Assembly (NCBI GenBank): GCA_945925985.1
Contig: CAMELV010000016.1
Coordinates: 20,643-84,642 of the forward strand
Length of the DNA stretch: 64,000 bases
Direction of reading: 5' to 3'
Source of the DNA: Comamonas sp. lk
GTDB taxonomy: Bacteria > Pseudomonadota > Gammaproteobacteria > Burkholderiales > Burkholderiaceae_C
The notes beneath the pieces were generated by a model that did not search any database, had not been told where the DNA came from, and was given only the letters and a program-made list of their open reading frames with translations. Both the position numbers and the translations under genes were made by a program. Of this stretch, positions 44,240 to 52,804 are shown piece after piece. Position 1 is the stretch's first letter, and every line of letters starts with the position of its first letter.

Positions 44240-45130
44240 ATGACAAAAGCTTTTCTCACCCGACGACTGGCTTTGGGCACGGTGCTGCTAGGGCACTGGC
44301 CCTGGAGCATCACACGGGCCCAGACCCCACCTGCGGCTGGCCCGGTGCCACAAGCTTTGACCCTGACGCCTATGCTGGGCAAAAACTGGCAGCCCGGGCT
44401 GAACCCAGCGGATTTTCTGGTCAGCGAAAAGCTCGACGGCGTGCGGGCCCTGTGGGACGGGCAGGTGCTGCGCTTTCGCAGTGGCCGCCGCATTGCTGCG
44501 CCGGGCTGGTTTCTGGTCGGCCTGCCGACCACGCCGCTGGATGGCGAGTTGTGGCTGGGGCGGGGCAGTTTTGACCGGCTGTCGGGCATTGTTCGCCGCA
44601 GTACGCCGGTGGACGCCGACTGGCAAGCGCCGCGTTATATGATTTTTGACCTGCCCGGCGCCGCGGGGACCTTTGCCGAGCGAGTGCAACAAGCCTCAGC
44701 ACTCGTCGCCGCTGGTAGCCCAGCTTGGCTGCAGGTCATCGCGCAGGACCGGGTGGCGGACGTTGCCAGTTTGGACCAGAAACTGAAAACCATGACAGGG
44801 CAGGGTGCCGAGGGCCTGATGCTGCACCGGGCCGATGCGCTGTGGGCGCCCGGTCGCAGCGACGTGCTGCGCAAGCTAAAGACCCAGCCAGACGATGAAG
44901 CCCGGGTTGTGGCCCATGTGGCCGGCAAGGGTCGGCTCGAAGGCAAATTGGGCGCGCTGCAGGTGGAGATGCCCGGCGGCCAGCGCTTTGCCTTGGGTAC
45001 TGGCCTGAGCGACGCCGACCGGCTTGCGCCACCGCCGGTCGGGAGCCTGGTCACCTACCGCTACCGGGGCCTGACCCCATCTGGACTGCCGCGCTTTGCC
45101 AGTTTTGTGCGTCAGCGGGCCGACGAGTAG
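44240..45130 (+). CDS. exported ATP-dependent DNA ligase (LigE-type)
   Basis: 296 residues. A signal peptide (about 1-28, ending TRAQ) precedes a minimal ligase: adenylation motif I SEKLDGVR with Lys64, then an OB-fold with the motif V-like segment DVLRKLKTQ. There are no extra domains. Periplasmic Lig E enzymes are known from Gram-negative bacteria and have been linked to handling of extracellular DNA. The ATG at 44240 has CAGGGAG 6 bases before it. It is divergent from the toxin-antitoxin locus. Confidence 0.9.
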   Translation: MTKAFLTRRLALGTVLLGHWPWSITRAQTPPAAGPVPQALTLTPMLGKNWQPGLNPADFLVSEKLDGVRALWDGQVLRFRSGRRIAAPGWFLVGLPTTPLDGELWLGRGSFDRLSGIVRRSTPVDADWQAPRYMIFDLPGAAGTFAERVQQASALVAAGSPAWLQVIAQDRVADVASLDQKLKTMTGQGAEGLMLHRADALWAPGRSDVLRKLKTQPDDEARVVAHVAGKGRLEGKLGALQVEMPGGQRFALGTGLSDADRLAPPPVGSLVTYRYRGLTPSGLPRFASFVRQRADE

Positions 45131-45139
45131 GCCGTCACG

Positions 45140-46255
45140 TTATGCGAACACGCCCGCCGTGTCCTGCATCCGCTCAGACACCTCGCCCAAATGGTGCAGG
45201 GTGTCGCCGAAGGTGAGCTCCAGCTGGGTCAGCTTTTTGAAGTAGTGGCTGACGATGTACTCGTCGGTCACGCCAATGCCGCCGTGCAGTTGCACCGCCT
45301 GCTGGCCGATGAAGCGCATCGAATTGCCCAACTGGTACTTGGCCCGGGCCATGGCGGCGCGACGCTCTGGCGCCGGGGCGTTGAGTTTGAGCGAGGCGTA
45401 GTAGCTCATGGAGCGCGCCAGCTCCAGCTGCATTTTCATGTCGGCCGCGCGGTGGCGCAGCGCCTGAAAGCTGCTGATGACCACACCAAACTGCTTGCGG
45501 GTGTTCATGTACTCGGTGGTCAGGCTCAGGGTTTTGTCCATCACACCCACTGCCTCGGCGCAGGTGGCGGCGATGCCGATGTCCACCGCGTGTTCCAGGG
45601 CGGTCAGGCCGTCGAGCGTGACCAGCTCGGCGGGCGCCTGCTGCAGCGTGACTTCGGCCGCACGCGCACCGTCCTGGGTGCCGTAGCCCCTGGTGCTGAC
45701 GCCTGCTGCCTCACGTGCCACCAGAAATAAGGCCATGCGCTCGCCCACCAGGGCAGGCACCAGAAAGGCATCGGCCTGGTCGCCGACAGGCACTATGCTT
45801 TTTATAGCATCTAAGGTCCAGCCGGCGGGGGTTTGAGTCGCTTTTGCCTTACAAACATCGAGCCGGTAGCGGGCTGCGCGCTCCTGATGCGCCAGCACCA
45901 CCAGCGCCTCGCCGCTGGCAATGCGCGGCAGCCAGGCGGCCTGCAGCGCCGCCGGCGCATAGCCGCCCAGCACGCCGCTGGCGATCAGGCTGTGTGCCAG
46001 GGGCTCCAGCACGATGCCGCGCCCCAGCTCTTCCATCACCACCATGCCCTCCACCGGGCCCATGCCCATGCCGTCATGCTCTGGTGCAATGTAGAGGCCG
46101 CACAGGCCGAGTTCGGCCAGTTCGGTGTAAGCGGCGCGCGAAAAGCCGCCGGCGCGCGTGGTCTCGCGGCGGCGGTCAAAGCTGTAGCCCTTGTCGACCC
46201 ATTTGCGCACGGCGTCGCGCAGTTGGTCCTGGTCTTCAGAGAAATCAAAGTCCAT
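45140..46255 (-). CDS. acyl-CoA dehydrogenase, small-subunit type (PimD-like)
   Basis: 371-residue flavoprotein. It starts MDFDFSEDQDQLRDAV, and the C-terminal domain has TRKQFGVVISSFQALRH and QLHGGIGVTDEY. It follows another dehydrogenase gene by 45 bases. The pair resembles the large/small subunits of pimeloyl-CoA dehydrogenase (PimC/PimD), which act on dicarboxylyl- or odd-chain-CoA. A heterodimer is inferred. It forms an enoyl-CoA and passes electrons to ETF. Confidence 0.88.
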   Translation of the reverse strand: MDFDFSEDQDQLRDAVRKWVDKGYSFDRRRETTRAGGFSRAAYTELAELGLCGLYIAPEHDGMGMGPVEGMVVMEELGRGIVLEPLAHSLIASGVLGGYAPAALQAAWLPRIASGEALVVLAHQERAARYRLDVCKAKATQTPAGWTLDAIKSIVPVGDQADAFLVPALVGERMALFLVAREAAGVSTRGYGTQDGARAAEVTLQQAPAELVTLDGLTALEHAVDIGIAATCAEAVGVMDKTLSLTTEYMNTRKQFGVVISSFQALRHRAADMKMQLELARSMSYYASLKLNAPAPERRAAMARAKYQLGNSMRFIGQQAVQLHGGIGVTDEYIVSHYFKKLTQLELTFGDTLHHLGEVSERMQDTAGVFA

Positions 46256-46300
46256 GGTGCTTGTCCTTTTGGTTCGGTGGCGGTGGCGGCGGCGGGCGGG

Positions 46301-47479
46301 TCAGCCCAGCACCACCTGCGAGACGATGTTGCGTTGCACTTCATTGCTGCCGCCGTAGATGGTGGTCTTGCGCATGTTGAAGTAGGTCGAGGCCAGGGGC
46401 GCGCACCAGGCAGCGCCCACGGCGTCGCCCTGCCAGCCGGCCTCCATGGCCTCGCGAATCAGCGGCAGGGCGAAGGGGCCGGCGGCCAGCATCATCAGCT
46501 CTGAGTAGCGCTGCTGGATCTCACTGCCGCGAATTTTGAGCAGGCCGGCAATGTCGAGCGACTGCTTGCCCGAGGTTTCAGCCGCCAGCACCCGCAACAC
46601 CAGCATTTCCAGCGCCACGACATCGACTTCGAGTTTGGCAATCTCGTCACGAAAACGGGTGTCGTTGTACACCCCTTCAGCGCGGGCGATGCGCTTGAGC
46701 CGCTCCAGTTCGCGCTTGGTGCGGTTCACATCAGCGATGTTGGTGCGCTCATGCGCCAGCAGGTGTTTGGCGTAGTGCCAACCCTTGTTTTCTTCACCCA
46801 CCAGGTTCTCGGCGGGGACTTCGACGTTGTCGAACCAGACCTCGTTGACCTCGGCTTCGCCGTCGAGCAACACAATGGGCCGCACAGTGACACCGGGCGA
46901 CTTCATGTCGATCAGCAGAAAGCTGATGCCGGTCTGCGGTTTGCCTTCGCTGCTGGTGCGCACCAGGCAAAAAATCCATTCGCCGTACTGGCCCAGCGTG
47001 GTCCAGGTCTTCTGGCCATTGACGATGAAGGTGTCGCCCCGGCGCTCGGCCCGGGTTTTGAGCGAGGCCAGGTCGGAGCCCGAGCCCGGCTCGCTGTAGC
47101 CCAGGCTCCACCAGACATCACCACTGGCAATGCCGGGCAAAAAGCGCTGCTGCTGCTCGGCATTGCCAAAGGCCATGATGACCGGTGCCACCATCACCGG
47201 GCCAAACGGCACCACACGCGGCGCACCGGCCAGCGCACACTCTTCCTCAAACAGGTGTTTCTGGATGGAGTTCCAGCCCGGGCCGCCAAATTCCTTGGGC
47301 CAGGCGTGGCCGAGCCAGCCTTTTTTGCCCAAAATTTTGGCCCAGTGCTGCATGTCGTCGCGGGTCAGACGCAGGGCGTTGTGCACCTTGTGCGAGATAT
47401 CAGCGGGCAGTTGATCGCGCACCCAGGCGCGGATGTCCTCGCGGAACTGCTGTTCCTCTGTTGTGAAAGCCAAATCCAT
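46301..47479 (-). CDS. acyl-CoA dehydrogenase, large-subunit type (PimC-like)
   Basis: 392 residues. N-terminal MDLAFTTEEQQFREDIRAWV, FAD region LGYSEPGSGSDLASLKTRAE, then NGQKTWTT, and C-terminal IYGGSNEVQRNIVSQVVLG. The start is fixed by the family and a GGAGAC site. It is promoter-proximal to the PimD-like gene. Substrate chain type is inferred from resemblance only. Confidence 0.9.
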   Translation of the reverse strand: MDLAFTTEEQQFREDIRAWVRDQLPADISHKVHNALRLTRDDMQHWAKILGKKGWLGHAWPKEFGGPGWNSIQKHLFEEECALAGAPRVVPFGPVMVAPVIMAFGNAEQQQRFLPGIASGDVWWSLGYSEPGSGSDLASLKTRAERRGDTFIVNGQKTWTTLGQYGEWIFCLVRTSSEGKPQTGISFLLIDMKSPGVTVRPIVLLDGEAEVNEVWFDNVEVPAENLVGEENKGWHYAKHLLAHERTNIADVNRTKRELERLKRIARAEGVYNDTRFRDEIAKLEVDVVALEMLVLRVLAAETSGKQSLDIAGLLKIRGSEIQQRYSELMMLAAGPFALPLIREAMEAGWQGDAVGAAWCAPLASTYFNMRKTTIYGGSNEVQRNIVSQVVLG

Positions 47480-47534
47480 ATGGGGTCTCCCTTTGATTCC
47501 TACAGTCGTTGCAGTTTTTAGCACGACCGTGCGA

Positions 47535-48218
47535 TTATGGCTGTCTGGGCGGTGACAAACCCAACTCGCCCAAGAGGTGTTTGACTTGCGTCTGCAATTC
47601 CACGACTTCAGCTTCCAGCCGATCCAGCCGTGCTTGGGTGCTTGCGTCACCATCCTCGCGGCCTGAGTTTTGGCTTGACGTTCCGCTGGCCTGGGCCGCT
47701 GGCATGCCGCACAGCAGGTGGGCCCATCGCTGCTCCCGCGCCCCGGGCGCGCGAGCTAATCTGACCACCAGCGGGCCGCCCTTGTCGTCGCTGCGATCCT
47801 GCATTTCTTCCAAAAAGCCTTCAACCGACGACACATCGGCAAACCGGTACCAGCGCTCGCTGGTGAGTCGCAACTCGGCAGAAGTTTGCGGGCCGCGCAG
47901 CATCAACAGCCCCAGGAGCACCGCCGATTGCTCCGGTACGCCGATCCCGCGCTGGGCGTTGTGTTCAAAGCGGGCGGTGCGCCCCCCGCTGCTTTCGCGC
48001 ACCAAGCCGGCGGTCTTGAGGCTGTCGATGGCGGCGGCAATGTCGGCCTCAGACAAGTCCATCAGTGGCTCACGGCTGCTTTTTTGGTTGCAGCCTAACA
48101 GCAGCGTGTTGAGGGTCAGCGGGTAGCTGTCGGGGACGGTGCGGGCTTTTTCCATCAGCGTGGCCAGCACGCGGGCTTCGGCCGCCGACAGGGGCGTGGT
48201 GGCTGGGGTCAGGGTCAT
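47535..48218 (-). CDS. YceH family protein (DUF480)
   Basis: 227 residues, two winged-helix repeats: [36 protein letters not shown] and [18 protein letters not shown]. It ends in a coiled-coil ([19 protein letters not shown]). A conserved proteobacterial family of unknown function, possibly nucleic-acid binding. It is divergent from purN with a 13-base gap, so their promoters overlap the opposite genes. Confidence 0.92.
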   Translation of the reverse strand: MTLTPATTPLSAAEARVLATLMEKARTVPDSYPLTLNTLLLGCNQKSSREPLMDLSEADIAAAIDSLKTAGLVRESSGGRTARFEHNAQRGIGVPEQSAVLLGLLMLRGPQTSAELRLTSERWYRFADVSSVEGFLEEMQDRSDDKGGPLVVRLARAPGAREQRWAHLLCGMPAAQASGTSSQNSGREDGDASTQARLDRLEAEVVELQTQVKHLLGELGLSPPRQP

Positions 48219-48231
48219 AATTCAGGCAGGT

Positions 48232-48825
48232 ATGAGGAACATCGTAATTTTGATCTCGGGCGGCGGCTCCAATATGGCTGCCATCGTCCGCGCGGCGCAG
48301 CGTGACAACTGGGCGGGCCATTATGGGGCGCAGGTGGCGGCCGTGATCAGCAACCGGGCCGAAGCCGGTGGCCTGGCCTTGGCGCGTGAGCAGGGTATTG
48401 CCACCCAGGTGTTGGCCCACGGCAGCTATGCCAATCGCGAGGCTTTTGACGCCGCGCTGGGTCAGGCCATCGACCGGTACGACGGGCCTGGCCAGCCAGC
48501 CTTGGTGGTGTTGGCCGGCTTCATGCGCATCCTGACGCCCGCATTTGTAGCCCGCTATGCCGGGCGTCTGCTCAACATCCACCCCTCGCTGTTGCCGGCC
48601 TTTCCCGGTCTGCACACCCACCAGCGTGCTCTGGAGGCTGGCTGCAAGTTCGCGGGCGCCACGGTGCACCAGGTCACCGCCGAGCTGGACCACGGCCCGG
48701 TCCTAGCGCAGGTGGTGGTGCCGGTACTGCCCGGTGACGATGCCGACAGCCTGGCCGCGCGGGTGCTGACGCAAGAGCACCTGATTTACCCGCGAGCAAT
48801 TGCCGGTTTACTATCAAATAGATAG
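48232..48825 (+). CDS. purN: phosphoribosylglycinamide formyltransferase
   Basis: 197 residues. Formyl-transferase residues are visible: LNIHPSLLPAFPG (Asn and His) and ELDHGPVLAQ (Asp). N-terminal IVILISGGGSNM binds the phosphate. It converts GAR to FGAR with 10-formyl-tetrahydrofolate in purine synthesis. The ATG at 48232 fits the family start MRNIVILIS. Its last codons and stop are supplied by a copy of the short dispersed repeat. Confidence 0.96.
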   Translation: MRNIVILISGGGSNMAAIVRAAQRDNWAGHYGAQVAAVISNRAEAGGLALAREQGIATQVLAHGSYANREAFDAALGQAIDRYDGPGQPALVVLAGFMRILTPAFVARYAGRLLNIHPSLLPAFPGLHTHQRALEAGCKFAGATVHQVTAELDHGPVLAQVVVPVLPGDDADSLAARVLTQEHLIYPRAIAGLLSNR

Positions 48826-48858
48826 CTATAACCCTATATGCAGCAAGGCCTAGAGCTG
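48811..48858 (+). repeat. short dispersed repeat, copy 3
   Basis: Plus-strand copy: ATAGCTATAACCCTATATG, then CAAGGCCTAGAG. It lies between the convergent purN and DUF1653 genes and provides the stop codons of both (TAG of purN at 48823-48825, TAG of the other at 48850-48852). Confidence 0.55.
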
Positions 48859-49110
48859 TTTTTCATCTGAAATAAGGCGAAATCGCGGCTGCCGCAGGCC
48901 ATCGATCTCAATCTCTTCATTGAACATGGCTGCCGGCCGTACCCAGAGACCCTGCTCGCCGTACAGGGCACGGTAGAGCGTCATCGGCTCCAGGGTTTCG
49001 CTGTGGCGCACGGTGTCAACCACCTCATACAGCCCGCCCTTGTAATGCCGGTAGCGACCGGGGCGGGTGGCAACGAGTGGCGGCAGAGGTTCGGGTGCAG
49101 GTTCGCTCAT
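48850..49110 (-). CDS. DUF1653 domain protein
   Basis: 86 residues. Core GRYRHYKGGLYEVVDTVRHSE, then LYRALYGEQGLWVRPAAMF, a small beta-barrel family of unknown function, often near translation or repair genes. The start MSEPAPEPL is 17 bases from the divergent RsmB-type start. Its stop lies in a dispersed repeat. Confidence 0.88.
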   Translation of the reverse strand: MSEPAPEPLPPLVATRPGRYRHYKGGLYEVVDTVRHSETLEPMTLYRALYGEQGLWVRPAAMFNEEIEIDGLRQPRFRLISDEKQL

Positions 49111-49126
49111 GGGACAATCCAAAGCT

Positions 49127-50398
49127 ATGCATCCTAAAGCCTTGCTCGACGCCTGTTCAGACCTTGTCGCGCTGACCCTTCGGTTTGACCACCCGGCCGA
49201 CGCCGCGGTGTCGCGTTTTTTCCGAGAGCACCGCGGATTGGGGCCACGCGAGCGGGCCACGCTGGCAGAAACGGTGTACACCGTGCTGCGCAAAAAGCTG
49301 TTGTTTGACCACTTTGCGCCCTCCGGCAGCGGCCCCAAGCAGCGTCGGCTGGCGATTTTGGGTTTTTATGGGCCGGGTGATTTTCTGCGCAGTGCCCTGA
49401 GCGATCAAGAAAAACGCTGGCTGGACCAGTGTGAGCAGGTCAAGCCCGCTGATTTGATGGAGCGCCACCGGCATAACCTGCCGGAGTGGCTGGTGCAGCC
49501 GCTCAAAGACCAGCTTGGGGCGGAATTCTGGCCCCTGGTCGAGAGCCTGAATCTGGGCGCCGGACTCGATTTGCGGGTGAATGATTTCAAGGCCAAGCGC
49601 ACCGAGGTGCAAAAAGCCCTGGCCCAAGCGGGCATCAAGGCCCTGCCCACACCGTTCTCGCCCTGGGGCCTGCGCATTGCTGGCAAGCCGCCGTTGAGCA
49701 AGCTCGATGCGTTTGTCCAGGGCCTGTTCGAGGTGCAAGACGAGGGCTCGCAGTTGCTCGCCCAACTGGTGGATGCCAAGCGCGGCGAAATGGTGGTGGA
49801 TTTTTGTGCTGGCGCCGGGGGCAAAACCCTGGCCCTGGGCGCGGCCATGCGCAGCACCGGCCGACTTTACGCCTTTGACACCTCGGCGCACCGGCTCGAC
49901 GCGCTCAAGCCCCGACTGGCCCGCAGCGGCCTGTCCAATGTGCACCCGGCGGCGATCGCCCACGAGCGAGACGACCGCATCAAGCGCTTGGCGGGCAAAA
50001 TTGACCGGGTGCTGGTCGATGCACCCTGCTCAGGGCTGGGCACCTTGCGGCGCAACCCAGACCTGAAATGGCGGCAGACGCTACAAGCGGTACAGGAAAT
50101 GGCGCTTAAACAGACCGCTATTTTGCAAAGCGCGGCGCGCTTGCTCAAACCAGGTGGCCGTCTGGTCTATGCCACCTGTAGCCTGCTGCCGCAAGAAAAC
50201 GAGGCGATAGCCGAGGCGTTCACTGCCGCTCACCCCGACTTCACTGTGCTGGAATCCGGCGAGCTGTTGACGGCACAGAAGGTGGAGGGCGCTGCCGGTT
50301 TGTGCCACGGGGGTGAGGGCGGCCAACGCTACCTGCGCCTGTGGCCGCACCGGCACCAGACCGATGGTTTTTTTGCAGCGGTCTGGCAGCGCCAGTGA
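49127..50398 (+). CDS. RsmB/NOP-family RNA cytosine-5 methyltransferase
   Basis: 423 residues. The SAM motif is VVDFCAGAGGKTLALG; the two catalytic cysteines are in DAPCSGLGTLRRNPD and YATCSLLPQENE. An N-terminal NusB-like helical region (about 1-70) precedes it. Relatives methylate C5 of cytosine in 16S rRNA. Which rRNA site it modifies is open, because this Burkholderiales subgroup differs from E. coli RsmB in the N-terminus. Its TGA overlaps the GTG start of the GGDEF gene. Confidence 0.88.
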   Translation: MHPKALLDACSDLVALTLRFDHPADAAVSRFFREHRGLGPRERATLAETVYTVLRKKLLFDHFAPSGSGPKQRRLAILGFYGPGDFLRSALSDQEKRWLDQCEQVKPADLMERHRHNLPEWLVQPLKDQLGAEFWPLVESLNLGAGLDLRVNDFKAKRTEVQKALAQAGIKALPTPFSPWGLRIAGKPPLSKLDAFVQGLFEVQDEGSQLLAQLVDAKRGEMVVDFCAGAGGKTLALGAAMRSTGRLYAFDTSAHRLDALKPRLARSGLSNVHPAAIAHERDDRIKRLAGKIDRVLVDAPCSGLGTLRRNPDLKWRQTLQAVQEMALKQTAILQSAARLLKPGGRLVYATCSLLPQENEAIAEAFTAAHPDFTVLESGELLTAQKVEGAAGLCHGGEGGQRYLRLWPHRHQTDGFFAAVWQRQ

Positions 50399-51429
50399 AC
50401 CGTCGACCACTAAGCACCGAGGCCAAGGGCATATTGGCGGCCTTTGTGGGCCGAATAGTCCTTTACGCTGCGCTGATACACGGTGTTTATGTGCTGTTTT
50501 TCTGGGCAGTTGGTGCGCCGCTGTTGGTTTGGGTCAATCTTGGCAGTCTGCTTGTTTTTGCTGCCGTGAGGTATTTGCTGCGCCTGCGCCGCCTGCGCCT
50601 GGCCGTGACCCTGCTCTGGCTGGAAAACCTGCCTTTCGTGGCTTTCGGCACCCTGATGTTGGGTTGGAACAGTGGCTTTCACTATGCGTTGGTGCTGATC
50701 GTGCCACTGGTTGCCCTGACAGGTTCCAGACGCCAAGTCGCCGGCTTTACAAGTTTATTGCTGCTTTTACTGCTGGCGCTGGAAGTGCTGCAACGTGAAA
50801 TTGGGCCGTTCGCCCCGATCCCAGCATCGCAACTGATATTGCTGAATTGGTTCAATCTGGCCATCTTGGTGTTGGTCTTGTCGGTGTTGACAACCCTGTT
50901 CCGTCGAAAAATAGCGGATGCTGAACGAAGCCTGCTCGAACTGGCGACAGCCGATCCGCTGACCGGCCTGCACAACCGCCATTATTTTGAGCAGGCATGG
51001 TCCTTGGCCTGCGCCCAGCAACGCCGAGCCAAAGGAACGCTGTGCCTGTTGATGGTCGACCTTGACCACTTCAAGCAGCTTAACGTCACCCATGGCCATC
51101 AGGCAGGAGACCGGATGCTGGTCGAGTGCGGGCGTATTTTTGGTGAGGCGGTGCGAGACATCGATACCCTCGCGCGCTGGGGTGGCGAGGAGTTTGCACT
51201 GCTGTTGCCAAGCGCCACCCTGTCGCAATCAATGGTGGTGGCGGAACGCATGCGCGCCGGGAACGAGGCCCTGGTCGTTATTCACCAAGGCACCGAGCTG
51301 CGGTGCACGGCCTCGGTTGGCTTGACCGAAATGCTGCCAGCCGACACATTGGATCAAATGATCATGCGGGCCGACCAGGCGCTCTACACCAGCAAGATGG
51401 CAGGGCGCAATTGCGTTCATTCGGTTTGA
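50395..51429 (+). CDS. membrane-bound diguanylate cyclase (GGDEF)
   Basis: 344 residues from a GTG overlapping the upstream stop. About five or six membrane segments (20-190) are followed by a GGDEF domain: ADPLTGLHNRHYFEQ, DLDHFKQLN and the active-site GGEEF in RWGGEEFALLLP. RDID lies exactly five residues before GGEEF, matching the product-inhibition I-site. It should make cyclic di-GMP. No sensory domain is recognised in the membrane part. Confidence 0.92.
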   Translation: MNRRPLSTEAKGILAAFVGRIVLYAALIHGVYVLFFWAVGAPLLVWVNLGSLLVFAAVRYLLRLRRLRLAVTLLWLENLPFVAFGTLMLGWNSGFHYALVLIVPLVALTGSRRQVAGFTSLLLLLLLALEVLQREIGPFAPIPASQLILLNWFNLAILVLVLSVLTTLFRRKIADAERSLLELATADPLTGLHNRHYFEQAWSLACAQQRRAKGTLCLLMVDLDHFKQLNVTHGHQAGDRMLVECGRIFGEAVRDIDTLARWGGEEFALLLPSATLSQSMVVAERMRAGNEALVVIHQGTELRCTASVGLTEMLPADTLDQMIMRADQALYTSKMAGRNCVHSV

Positions 51430-51542
51430 CAGCTACGCCGAGGGGTAAGCCCAGCTGGTATTGCATCTAAAATGTAATTCATGCTTCCGGTGGGCAGTTC
51501 CATTTGCGATTCACTTTGACTTAACCCGAGACAACCCAGCTT

Positions 51543-52757
51543 ATGCTGTTACCTGACTGGACAGTGCTTAACGCCACATTGGATTGGCTGGCCCATGGTT
51601 TATGGCGGCTGAACTGGTGGCAAATGGTGCTGTTCACCTTGGCCATGACCCATGTCACCATGGTCAGTGTCACCGTGTTTTTGCATCGCCATCAAGCGCA
51701 CCGCGCGCTGGATCTGCACCCTTTGCCATCGCATTTTTTCCGTTTTTGGCTTTGGCTGACCACCGGCCAGGTCACCAAGGAGTGGGCTGCCGTTCACCGC
51801 AAGCACCATGCCAAGTGCGAACAGGCTGAAGACCCGCATAGCCCCCATGTGCATGGCATCAAAACCGTGCTGTTGCAGGGCGCTGAGTTGTACCGCGCCG
51901 AGTCCAAAAACAAAGACACGCTAACGCGGTTTGGCCATGGCACGCCCAACGACTGGCTGGAGCGCAACCTCTACACCCGCTTCTCCTGGCAGGGGGTTGG
52001 CGTGATGATGGTCATTGATCTGGCCCTGTTCGGCGCCGCTGGCCTGACCGTGTGGGCGGTTCAAATGGCCTGGACCCCGATCATGGCCGCCGGCATCATC
52101 AATGGGGCCGCGCATTTCTGGGGCTATCGTAATTTTGAAGTGCCCGACGCCAGCACCAACATCTCGCCCTGGGGCATCCTGATTGCCGGCGAAGAGCTGC
52201 ACAACAACCACCACACTTACCCCACGTCTGCCAAGCTGTCCGTCAAGCCCTATGAGTTTGATATCGGCTGGATGTACATCCGGCTGTTGCAAATGGCAGG
52301 CCTAGCCACTCCAAAGAAGATACCGCCGAAATTGGCGCTGGGTGACGTTCGGCCAGTGGCCGATGAAAACGCGCTGGAGGCGCTCATTTCCAACCGTTAC
52401 GAAATCATGGCCGGCTATGCCAAGCAAATGCGTCGGGCCTTTAATGACGAGCTCAAGGCCATGAAACTGCGCAGCGCCGATGCCGCGGTGATCCAGGCTG
52501 CACGCCACTGGCTGCACCGTGATGCCGACAAAGTGCCCGCGTCGGCTGTAGCCCAGTTGGCTTTGGCGCGCTCGGTCTCGCCGGTGCTCGACAAGATGGT
52601 GGTGATGCGCGAAGAGCTGCGTCAGCTTTGGCTGAGTCGCTCCCACACCCGTGAGCAACTCGCTGCCGATTTGCAGGCCTGGTGCCACCGTGCCGAGGTC
52701 AGCGGCATTGCGGTCCTGCAAGAGTTCTCGCTCAAACTGAGGGCAGCACGGGCGTAA
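51543..52757 (+). CDS. acyl-CoA/fatty-acid desaturase (di-iron, membrane)
   Basis: 404 residues. Three His boxes bind the di-iron centre: HRHQAH (48-53), HRKHH (85-89) and HNNHH (220-224). Membrane segments lie between them. The C-terminal 150 residues form a soluble extension. The family introduces a double bond, typically delta-9, into fatty acyl chains and supports membrane fluidity. It is a stand-alone gene 113 bases after the cyclase gene. Confidence 0.92.
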   Translation: MLLPDWTVLNATLDWLAHGLWRLNWWQMVLFTLAMTHVTMVSVTVFLHRHQAHRALDLHPLPSHFFRFWLWLTTGQVTKEWAAVHRKHHAKCEQAEDPHSPHVHGIKTVLLQGAELYRAESKNKDTLTRFGHGTPNDWLERNLYTRFSWQGVGVMMVIDLALFGAAGLTVWAVQMAWTPIMAAGIINGAAHFWGYRNFEVPDASTNISPWGILIAGEELHNNHHTYPTSAKLSVKPYEFDIGWMYIRLLQMAGLATPKKIPPKLALGDVRPVADENALEALISNRYEIMAGYAKQMRRAFNDELKAMKLRSADAAVIQAARHWLHRDADKVPASAVAQLALARSVSPVLDKMVVMREELRQLWLSRSHTREQLAADLQAWCHRAEVSGIAVLQEFSLKLRAARA

Positions 52758-52804
52758 ACCCAAGTCCGTTCACTGAATCCTTCTTATCAACAAGAAAAAT
52801 TTCC

